A stretch of 64,000 bases of DNA from Xiphias gladius (lineage: Eukaryota > Chordata > Actinopteri > Istiophoriformes > Xiphiidae), in assembly GCF_016859285.1 (NCBI RefSeq), contig NC_053420.1, positions 11,609,501 to 11,673,500 of the forward strand, given 5' to 3'. Below are positions 1 through 16,753 of the stretch, in pieces. The position numbers were made by a program, and so were the translations under genes. Below the pieces are notes generated by a model, which ran no database searches, was not told where the DNA came from, and saw only the letters and a list, made by a program, of their open reading frames with translations. The stretch's first letter is position 1. Each line of letters opens with the position of its first letter.

Positions 1-471
1 GTCAGTAACCCGCTTACTGTCACTCTTCCAAGGCTGCACAGGGCAACTTTCAACCTTCAGTGACCTGAATTGTGCAACATCGAAGGTTAAATGGACGATT
101 ATGACGGTATGCCCTTAGCTTAGCTTGCATAGCTGAACAGAAAGTGCACTGCGTGCTGTGTGTTAAGTTGCAGAGATATAACCATATAATTCTCCGCCTT
201 CAGTTACGTCTTCAGTTTTCTTTTTTTCTTTTTTAACTTTCAAGTATTTTTTATCCAGCGGTCTCCCGCGGCAGTGAACTCCCGCGGCATGTGGCGGACT
301 ATGGGAAACGCGTCGCGCACTCATGTGACCACTCGCGTAGCAGTGGGAGGGGACTTGCGGTAGTCTTTGAATGTGGTTCACCGATTCCAGTCAGTGTGAC
401 TGTGCCTCTACCCACCGGCTTGTCCGCGAGTCGACTCCGGCGTCGCCTGCCCCTGTCACCTCGGTGCGACC
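1..471 (+). promoter_or_regulatory. PRELID3B upstream region and 5'UTR
   Basis: Single-copy flank before the PRELID3B start codon. From about 265 to 470 the DNA becomes CpG-rich (cgcgtcgcgc near 310; several CG pairs between 420 and 470), as expected for a CpG-island promoter of a housekeeping gene. No TATA box is obvious. The context before the ATG (gtgcgaccATGA, A at -3) is a good Kozak match. The transcription start cannot be placed from sequence alone. Confidence 0.5.
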
Positions 472-7804
<7,333 letters not shown>

Positions 7805-8420
7805 GTGAGATTAAGGGATCAAGGCACTTGCCATACTTATATTTTAAATTACTTCATGTTGAAGACCTTCTCAAATGCTGCTGTACAAACTTGCACAACA
7901 ATAAGAACTTTATTTCTGAACTCTAACAGTTTTAAAAATTGTTCCTCGATGGTAACAGCCCTCTCAGCACGTCCTTTCAGTGTAAAGGCTGAGACCTTTG
8001 CAGTGACTTTTATTTGCACTTATAAAATAACATATTTTAACAAAGAAAAGCTGCTACACGTGCTGAGGGAGCTGGTAATTTGTGAATATTTTGGTATTAC
8101 TGTTCGAGAGACTAAATGCGGTTACACTGCGCGTTTGAGAAGGTCTTTCTTCATATAACAGAAAGCAGTGTGGTGAAAGTGAGACTTTAGTTTTGTTAAT
8201 ATAATATAATATATATACATATATATATTTTTTTTCTTTTTTTTTTTCCTGTGACCGGAATATTTATTTAGAGAAACACTTTGTTGTGAAGGAGTGGGTT
8301 ATGGCTTGGGTTGACCATTGAAAAATTTAATATCACATGCTTGGTTAGAAATTTTAACTTAAACATTTTTGTCTGGGTGCCTCTGAAAAAGAAATGGTCT
8401 CACCATCCATAGAATGTGGC

Positions 8421-8426
8421 AATAAA
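8421..8426 (+). terminator. Candidate poly(A) signal for PRELID3B
   Basis: The first clear AATAAA downstream of both terminal-exon copies is in 'gtggcaataaaataaaat'. The duplicated 1.06-kb unit contains no exact AATAAA, so transcripts from either copy may end here; further AATAAA-type motifs occur near 8.86 and 8.96 kb. Which site is used is not known. Confidence 0.4.
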
Positions 8427-8429
8427 ATA

Positions 8430-9833
8430 AAATATCTTAACCTGTTCAACAAGAGATCTTTGCCAGTAATTTTTTTAATTAGGTATACCTTAGAATAAAA
8501 TAGGCTTGGCTGCTGTTAAAGTGATAATCAAATGTATTCTGAAAATCGATGATCTGTTTAGAAATACTGGCTTGATTGCCTTTGGGAGGTTCACTTAATG
8601 TATGCATTCCAGAAGTCACTGTTAACTAAAGGGTATGAAGGAACGTCTTTCCTCTGTACCATCAGAGCCTAAACGCTGAAGCAGTTACTGTTCGTACTTT
8701 TCTTCTAGCACCGGTCAGCCGGTAGGATGCACTGATGTTGCATGTTTGAAATGGAAGAGCCACATGCTGCCACGCTGTGGCCACATGCTAGACTTGCAAT
8801 TTCATCTTGACAAGTAGTGTAAAAAAAAAAGATTCTATGTAAGGTCACCTAGGAAATAAAGGTCAAGTCTTACCTTGTCAAAAGTTGGGGCCAAAGTTAC
8901 TAAAATGTTGCCGTTTTTAAGTTGCTGGTTGGAAAAAAAAAAACGTGTGAAATGAAGGTTAAAAATAAAGTTATTTAAATTATTATCTGTGCCATTTCTT
9001 TTTCTTTATGTATAGTAGGTTTATGTAGATGATGTTTAGATGTCCATTGTGACTGTTTTTATCTTTTCAGCCTGGCTATGTTTTGCAGTTGTTCTCTGTG
9101 AAAATTGCAATGATTTTACATAAATGTAATTGAACAAAAACCTCAAACCAAGTACAAGAAATGCATGTTATAGATAAAAAGACTGCAAGTTCAGTATCCT
9201 TGAGTTACCTCATGATCTTATCGTCATCGTAAGGACACATCATTTTTTAAGTAAACTTAGTTTGCAATTCAAGAGATAACATTTAGAGTAAACATCAAGT
9301 ACAACTGCAAATAAGGAACAAGGCATACATTTCAATTATGCACATCAAAGGAGAATAAATGAATAAATTAAATAGTTTTAGTTTCTTTTAAATTGGAAGA
9401 AATCGTAATACAATCTGTTGCATGTAGTACATCAGTTCCTATTTAAATACATTAAACAAAGGTTTTGTCTTTGTGAACTTACATTTTATGGATGTGGCAT
9501 TTGGCAAGAATGAAAATTTGATTTATTTAAAAAAAAAACAACATTGTGGTTGTTCTGAAAGAACCTTTAAAGGCGAACAAAACAGTTTCGCTGGGTATAT
9601 TTATTTGTTCACAAACATTTAAGAGGTAAAGTCCACACTTGCCTCCAGGATATGGAAAGCTGGAGACTAATCTTGAATAAAGAGCACAGCCATCACCGAC
9701 CCTGACAGAGGTGTAGAACCACCTTCCGCATGTTCGCGATGCAGCGTGTGATGTAAACTAACGCGAGATTACAAAGTCTCTTTCACCAGCAGCCAATGGA
9801 GCAAGAGGCGTTGTACTGAGACAGCGAGCAAAC

Positions 9834-9836
<3 letters not shown>
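8430..9836. other. Intergenic, no recognisable gene
   Basis: AT-rich, apparently single-copy spacer between PRELID3B and the homeodomain-like gene. Nothing coding is supported on either strand. The last ~200 bp become less AT-rich and hold a CCAAT box (cagccaatgg near 9790), which may belong to the promoter of the next gene. Confidence 0.5.
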
Positions 9837-9880
<44 letters not shown>

Positions 9881-9898
9881 AACAACAACAACAACAAC
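9837..9898 (+). repeat. (GA)n followed by (AAC)n directly before a start codon
   Basis: About 42 bp of GA repeats (9837-9878) run into about 20 bp of AAC repeats (9879-9898) and end at the ATG of the homeodomain-like gene, giving ...caacaacATGCC. If the start is right, this composite microsatellite is the 3' end of the 5'UTR. Both arrays are pure, so length polymorphism is likely. Confidence 0.9.
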
Positions 9899-12800
9899 AT
9901 GCCGAAGAAATACATATACCCTGCTGAAACACTGGAGTAAGTATGTCCCTCGGCATGAATAAACGGTGGTGTGTAGAGGAGCTTCGCTGCGATACTGGCG
10001 AAGCTCCTGGTGTCCTGGTGCAGCACCGTAGTATTTGTCTGACTGAAACCCTCTTTATTTCAGCCCGTGAACGGAAACAACGTCAAAATAAAAATTAAGA
10101 AAACGTCAAGAAATTCTCAGGGACCTATCAGGAGGACAACAGTCGGTGTCAGGCGGCGACAAAGCGACAGGAATATCTTTCAAGAGAAACACAAACTATG
10201 TAGCTAAAATCCGTGATGGCGCCAATGTTGCCAGTTTTTTTTTATGACTGACAAAAAGTCGCCCGGTCATCTTATAAATTAGCCTGATTTTTAGTTTTTT
10301 TAAAATTTTTTTTCCCTCTTATCTTTGTCTGCCCTATAAAAGAAACGGGACGTATAATGTCATGGATCCAGGGAGTTATGGTATGGACTGTGTCTTGAGC
10401 CCCGGTTTTGTAGCGATTTATTTGTTTATATTGACAAAGAAGTACGCCGAATTAACTATTTGCAGTCGATGTGTGCAATGTACTGATGGATGTACCGACA
10501 ACTGTCACCGGATTTACTTCGATACTGAAGAAAACTTAAAAATATAGTGATTCTCAGGCAAGTTCTTGAGGAGCGTCTTTTTCTATGATTTCCAAGCGGG
10601 CTTGTGGACGTTTATTTGCGATGGACACCAGAGATAGAGATAGAGATAGAGATACCCTCCACCGATCTCAGAGTTGCTAAGCAGTAGTCTGGTCTCGGAG
10701 CGAGTTAGAAATTGTGTACCTTTTGGATTTAACGTGGGTTGTATTGAGTGCAATGGATTCCTTTAAAATGAGTTGTATTTTTAGGTGCTTTAAACACACC
10801 TGACATTGTCCCGTTTTCTCCCGATGGCTCACGGAGGAGTTCACCTGTCACTCTGTATAGTTCGTATTATTAACATTTTCCTGTTAAGGAACATAGAGAG
10901 CATGAATGCCTGAAATGGGTGGGTGGGGTCAAGCTCCCCCAATATGGAGCCGAGATGTCAAGCGGATTTTATAATAATGCAAGAGCTAGTGGGAAGTTGA
11001 TTTCTGTGGATTGCTGACATTATTTTATTGACTGACATTTGTGATGTATATGTGGTTTAAGAAGGTTATTCATAATGCAAGTTAGCGTAGTTCACATTAG
11101 GTCTGCAACTAATGTCTGTTTTTATTATCTAGTAATCTGTTGATTATTTTCCAATTAATCGTTCTGTAAAAAAAAATGCCAATTGCAATATCCCACAGAC
11201 CAAGATGACATGGTCTGTGGGATCATAATGTTGAGGAGAGTTCAAATTGTCAGCACTTTGCATCTTACTTACATTGTTTTTAATATCTCTCCATAAAAAC
11301 ATCAAGTGAAGAAGGACTCGGTTATTGAGTCTATGGAAGAAAACTTGATCTGCAGAGAAACGGATCTTTGTAAACTGCTTCCAGATAATGCATTCAATAT
11401 GAAAATAACTCACTCAGGAAGTGTATTCTTTAATTATTTTTTTTTTTGCAGGATTCTTGAATCTCTTTGGACGCAGGGAATGCAAAACTGCAGCACAGAC
11501 GAGAACAAACTGAAAATCCAGCAGGCGTCTATTGCAACAGGCCTTGTGGATGAGAGAATAAAGGTAAAATCAACTTGTTTGTAATAGCGAATAGAGAAGT
11601 AAGTCTATTGTGCTGCATTATAGTCTTTTTTTTTCAGGTATAACAGTTAAAACATACAGGTTCAAGTATGCACAATCGGGTGCCAGACACCAGCTTTCAG
11701 CTCTCTTTAGTCGTAAATACTTGTGGCTCTCTCCCCACTTTCACCCAGTGTTATGGACTGCACTACGAGAGGAGACATGACCCTGGACCTGCTGTATGTT
11801 AATGTTAAAGAGATGCTGCGATTCTACCTCGCACTTTTTGTGTTGTTTCTGTTAACTTACTGGTATTATTATTATTATTATTTCATACTAGTTTTTACTT
11901 TCTTACTTATTTACCTCCTCTTTCCTAACTGCATGTTGTGCAGTTGTAACAAAGCAATTTCCCTGCAGGGATCAATAAAGTTTTTCTGATTCTGATTCTT
12001 ACAACGCTATTAACATAGACATATGATATATGTTTTTGTTTTTTTTTGTTTTTTTTTGTTTTGTTACAACTTTAAGATACCCCACATCTGCCCCGAACTT
12101 GTGACATAGCCACTGCTCAGACACTGTTAGAGGTGGAGTAGTGCTAGTCAAACGGGCACAGATGTGGTCTGACATAACTGTGTGACTTTTAGACAAGTGT
12201 GGAAACAAAATATCCTGGCGGCCTTAAGTTGATAAACACTGTCCTCTAATTGTGCCTGTTCTAATTCTTTAAATGTTCTGTGGTAAAGCTTTGGATTTAC
12301 TGCAGGAACAGAAAGAGGAAGAGGGATGATGGACGGCAACCAAAGAGAAAAAAGTCATGTTCCACCACAACAAAGGCAAGAATTTCTACTGAAGGTATAG
12401 TATGTTTATTATAGCCTGTTTAACTTTAAGAATACATTCTGGTCTTGACGACTATTTGACCACTTGCCGTGCTGCTCAGTGGATGATTCAGAATCTGTAC
12501 TTTAAAAAGCAGTATAGGTAATCAGATAATGCAAACGACACTTCCCTGAATCATCGACAATATATCAGATAATAAAAGATGAATATCAGACTATAGAAGT
12601 GAACTTAAGATTAGCTCAGAGGTTATCATTTCAATTAGAATGTGAAGATCTAGACCACAAATGAAAATGTTAACATTTGTTGTTGCTGCTTTGCACTTAT
12701 AAAATTATTATTCAGAAAGTCCAGATATTGTAAGAAAAACCTGCGGTAGATAATACACAGTGCGATTACATCTGAAATATAGAACTACCTTACCGAATGT

Positions 12801-13615
12801 TTTTCTTATTTGTTATGATCCTACAGGGTGGTTGTCATTGTTGAAAAGGCAGCAATATATATTTTTCCACTGAGAGTAGCAATAATTGACCATATTGCAA
12901 TGCAGTCACATCATGAAGATGAAGATAAATCTACAAAATTTAGGAAAATGCAAGCTGCAGTGAATAATTGGGAGAGTAAAGCATGAACATAATTTTCAAC
13001 ATCACACATTGATGATATCTAACAGTGTGAGAGTACCAATGGGAACCTTTTTTCATTTCAAACACTTTTTCTGTACGATGTGTGCGATGTGAAAAAGTTG
13101 GCTTCACGGATATTATGATATTTATCTTCATTCCAGAAAGCACACAAAAAGTTTCCAAAAAGACGAATCAAGATGTTGTTGTGGGGGTGGACTCTGACTG
13201 TAGCAGGCAGGGACAAGGAGACCCAGGCCAGGACTCGGCATCATCCTCTGATGATGAGACGAATAGAACCACGCCAGACCTGCTCGTCCAGGACCCAGGG
13301 AAAGACAGTCCACAAGAAACAGCTGCCCACCTCATACAAAGTGTTGAGGGAAAGGTGTGTAAATGCGGATATATACATAATTAGATGCTTGTGTGGTTAC
13401 CATAGTCTGATGAGTCTGTCTTGTCTTATTTGATTCAGGTCCAGGAGCTCCACGCCTGTAATTGTGACGTCATTGTCCTGGTCTACAACCACACCAGCGG
13501 CTGCCTTTCCACAACAGGAACGCTGAAAGGACTGGACTTCCTAAGTTCTCAGAATCCAGGAATTGACTTGCAGTTTGCAGCAGCTGTATCAGTGTCTTCG
13601 TGTGACTATACTTGA
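9899..13615 (+). CDS. Divergent homeodomain-like protein, 216 aa (unnamed)
   Basis: Exons 9899-9936, 11452-11563, 12289-12394, 13137-13354 and 13439-13615 join in frame with GT-AG borders. Residues ~5-62 have the three-helix homeodomain pattern: helix 1 ETLEILESLWTQGM, helix 2 ENKLKIQQASIATGL, helix 3 VDERIKLWIYCRNRKRKR, with the key W and N-R of the recognition helix. Two extra residues (CR) appear to separate the W-I-Y part from NRKRKR compared with a typical WFxNRR helix. A basic stretch (RQPKRKK) follows as a likely nuclear signal, then a Ser/Asp/Glu-rich acidic linker (DSASSSDDETN) and a Cys-containing C-terminal exon I do not recognise. It is probably a nuclear DNA-binding factor. The exon 3 acceptor (gtaaag) is weak and was chosen because it alone preserves the frame. 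I know no family name for it; the exon chain is inferred from splice logic without transcript data. Confidence 0.68.
11096..11223. mobile_element. Partial hAT-like MITE with a perfect hairpin
   Basis: Text such as 'ggtctgcaactaatg' and 'gttgattattttccaattaatcg' matches the start of the element at 1226 and 54765. Next to it lies a perfect inverted repeat: ATCCCACAGACCA at 11190-11202 and its reverse complement at 11211-11223, with an 8-nt loop. The far end of the element is not visible. It lies in intron 1 of the homeodomain-like gene. Confidence 0.5.
11720..11999 (+). mobile_element. Fish retroposon copy with AATAAAG tail
   Basis: The segment ends 'caatttccctgcagggatc aataaagtttttctgattctgattct'. 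That ggatcaataaagt ending plus a short tandem tail is typical of teleost non-LTR or SINE-type retroposons. A related copy ends at 15.8 kb. It sits in intron 2 of the homeodomain-like gene. The upstream boundary is uncertain. Confidence 0.5.
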
Positions 13616-13983
13616 ACATTGTGAATGTTGAAGACTTGGGAAAAAATCTGATTTCCATCCTGAACTGTGGCATGTTTCTGCTCTGAAGCCAAATATGAAC
13701 AACAAATCACAAAGTCGGCTCCCTCTGTACGCAAACATGCAATTTCCTGATGCAGCCACGTAGAGTGGCGAAGCTTTATCATGCAGTGTGAAATGTTTGA
13801 AAACTAAACTAATACTTGAAACCCAGAAGGTGAAGTGCAAGCACAACTTGAACAACAGCAGGCTGTTGAAAGACAAAATGTTAGGGATTTTCTTCTACTG
13901 TTTAATTTTCTTTTTCTTTTTTTACTTACAGTGTTAGCCCATGTTTTGTCATATTATCTCAGCAGTCTATGTTAAAAGCTGAA

Positions 13984-13989
13984 AATAAA
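13984..13989 (+). terminator. Poly(A) signal of the homeodomain-like gene
   Basis: AATAAA in 'gctgaaaataaatgtcc', about 370 nt after the stop codon, is the first good signal on this strand and supports a short 3'UTR. Confidence 0.55.
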
Positions 13990-13999
13990 TGTCCACATG

Positions 14000-15480
14000 G
14001 TCTCTCCAATCTTTCAATGCACTTTCTGGTCAGTTGTGAACACTTAATTCAATTAAACATTCAGCATAAGTTTTAAAAACACAGCTAATATTGTCATAGC
14101 ACCACAGAGTCATGTTGAATTCTGTTTTAAAAAGTATTTTCTATAGGATTAATTAGTTCAATAGGCTGTGTTTCTTTTTAGCTAGTATAACCAATTGTTA
14201 ACTTTGTAATGTCTTTTTAGTTATCTGTTAATAGTGTTATTAGGTTTGTTCATTATTTGGTTTAGCCACGTGACTGTCCTGTTTTCAAAACTTGCTGTTT
14301 TGTCCCTGATAGAACTTGAATATTTACTTACTATTACGTCAACCATTAATAAAGCAGGTTTGGATCCTGTCACATTTATTAAATGTTTATCTAACGGGAG
14401 TGATTAATATCTACATAAGGAAGTCAGAGATTATTTACATTTTCCTACCTACCTGCCCCCGTAGCAAAAAGCCAGGTTAGAAGAAAAAAGATGAAAGACT
14501 GAACACATGCCAGAAAATGATAAAATAATAAAAATAATAGTCTTTTACAAAATACAGAGAAAATGTGGTTTGATCTATAAACATGGACTGAATTCATTTT
14601 TAAAAAAAATACAATTCACAAAAGTCAATATTTATAGACATCACAATAGGAGGAATAATTTGTTCTACTTAGAATATTCTTATAAATTTGATCTTATAGG
14701 AAATGTTCTTGTTTCCTGCAAATATTGACATTTATATATATATACACTAATTTCAGTTGAGTTGAGTGTATTTACTCTCCTCCAATAGTGGAAAGTAACT
14801 TAAGATTTACTCAAGAACTGTACTGCAGTAAAACTTTGCTTGACTACATCCATTTTATGTTACTTTCAAGTGTCTGGTTGAGGTCCCTTGTCACATTTCA
14901 GATGCCTATGATTTGTTAGGGGTTCCACGAAAGAGATGTATCCGCTCTCAACTTCTCAGGTGGTTTCATGACATTTTGAGCCCAAAGAGGTCAAATTGTC
15001 CATTATTTCACGGAAAAAGCAAAGACGAGAGAAGTCTAAAAAATGAAAACATCTGTGCAGCAGAACTTAAGTTTTTTCTTTGTTCCGCTCTCATTAATCA
15101 TCTCCTGACCATAGATTGATCTTGTGGCCATTTAGAAGTGCCTGACCACAAGGTTGGAAACCACTGGACAAAACCACCCAACTGTATATAAAGTTAAAAC
15201 AAAAAAAACCCAAGTAGGTCAGACTCAGAAAGCTACAACAGCAAAATGCTGTTTACACATTGTTACATCCGTATAGAAAATCTAATAGTGTAAACCAGTG
15301 TAATAGATGTGAAATAGACATAAATATATATTTTTGTTTCTAAAAAAAACAAAATAACTACTTAAAGCCTGACGTAACACATATGATATGCAATTTGAAA
15401 TCCCCTAATTTTTTTTTTAACTTTTATTTATTTATTGGTTGTGTTAAAACGTCCATTAAACACCTCAGTGTTAAAAATGT
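14000..15480. mobile_element. Mosaic of old dispersed repeats
   Basis: Intergenic stretch without coding signal. Around 14770-14880 the text 'gtggaaagtaacttaag' and 'actcaagaactgtactgcag' resembles the ends of the 1172-2080 family. From about 14900 to 15180 it resembles a fish repeat ending 'aaggttggaaaccactgg'. The rest is AT-rich with short homopolymers. Boundaries are approximate. Confidence 0.4.
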
Positions 15481-15599
15481 AGACTTTTCTGAGACAGTAT
15501 CTCATGTTTCCAGGTTTACCAGGTTACAGCTCAACTCTGTGTGACGAGTGAACACACTGCTGCACTACAACCTGTGAATACTGTCCATATCACACTTAC

Positions 15600-15771
15600 T
15601 TACTTACTTACTTACACCAGCCTTTTCTATGGCTATTGCATTTTTAGATGTATTATTTGTGTATTATTGTTCAATATCTGGCTCTGCAGGTCTGCAATTC
15701 TACAATTGTGGTTTTAATTTTAATTATATTGCTGTCTTCAGTTTGCTGTAACATGACAATTTCCCTCACGG

Positions 15772-15817
<46 letters not shown>
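15600..15817 (+). mobile_element. Retroposon copy with (ATCT)n tail
   Basis: The text 'tgtattattgttcaatatc', 'gtaacatgacaatttccctc' and 'ggatctatctatc' is the 3' part of the same class of retroposon as at 11.7-12.0 kb, here ending in about 10 ATCT units (15774-15816). It lies just upstream of the AURKA promoter. Confidence 0.5.
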
Positions 15818-15833
15818 GCATTCTACTCCGGCT

Positions 15834-15848
15834 GCTGCCCTCTGCTGT
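15834..15848 (-). promoter_or_regulatory. CTCF-like motif upstream of AURKA
   Basis: On the - strand it reads ACAGCAGAGGGCAGC, 14 of 15 to the CTCF core consensus CCASYAGRKGGCRSY. It is a motif match only. Confidence 0.4.
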
Positions 15849-15864
15849 TTTGGAGGCTTCCCTC

Positions 15865-15988
15865 TGACGTCACTGTACTCCCATTGGTAGTATTTGTCGG
15901 CAGCCAATGGGGAGTGAGCACAGAGCGTTGCCTCAGCCAATCAGAGCCCGTGGTTTATTTAAAGGTTTTGAACTGAGGGACGTTTGAA
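15865..15988 (+). promoter_or_regulatory. AURKA promoter with CRE, NF-Y boxes and CHR-like elements
   Basis: In order: a perfect CRE palindrome TGACGTCA (15865-15872); an inverted CCAAT box (15883-15887); two direct CCAAT boxes at 15904 and 15937, 33 bp apart; and CHR-like TTTAAA (15958) and TTTGAA (15967 and 15983). CCAAT boxes about 33 bp apart followed by a TTTGAA/TTTAAA element are the known hallmark of promoters that bind NF-Y and the DREAM or B-MYB-MuvB complex and peak in G2/M. This fits AURKA. Transcription probably starts shortly after, with a non-coding exon 1 ending near 16320 (tttaggtaagt). Confidence 0.75.
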
Positions 15989-16753
15989 ATCAAACAAGCA
16001 TCGGTGAGGGGATGTGAGGGATGTTAGCTAGTCACGGTCGAAGCGGTTTCATTCCTTCGTTTTTTTATTTTAAATCTACATTTCCTTTCTTATATCTATA
16101 TTTACCTTTTTTTTTTACAACTTCATAACTGCTGCTAAAAGGCTCGGCCCAGCGATAGCTTCCTTATGTAGGTAGCCACAAACATCAGCTCTCGTCAACT
16201 GGCCGACGTAGCTGCTAGTTTGCAAAGGTTACTTAACCTGCTCGAGAGCTGCTTTCAGCTCGTTTAAATTCCGGCTATCGGACGGTCGTTGCTCTCGGTC
16301 ATTGTGAAATAATATATTTAGGTAAGTCTTATTATCCCATTTACAAGAGTGTTGTGTGCGGGTATTTGGTTAACTGTGGTTACTAAGCTAACGTTAGAGG
16401 TGAACCATCGTTAACGTCCATAGACGTTAGGCAGGCTGGCCACGCAACGATGATGGCTAACGTTTAATCTCTGTATGCCATAACATTGTGTAGTTCTTAG
16501 TGATTTTGTCCATTATTAGATAAGCACAAGGGAACGTCGTTGATACGTGGCGTTGCACTCTTTGTGGTGACAACGCCAATGCTAATCTATTTTAGCAGTT
16601 AATCTATTTAGCCAAAGGAAATTCTAGGGGCTAAAATAGTTGATTTAATTGAATACTTTTTTTTTATTGCCTTAGGCCTATTTTAGTCTTTGCTTTACAT
16701 CAACTGTCTCTGATTTGATTCAAAGTAAACTCAACTTTCCTTTTTCCCAGAAT

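Noticed and set aside
12303-12394. Exon 3 of the homeodomain-like gene starting at the better-looking acceptor tttactgcag
   Set aside because: In the required phase it meets a stop within eight codons; the NRKRKR reading needs a phase that exon 2 does not supply.
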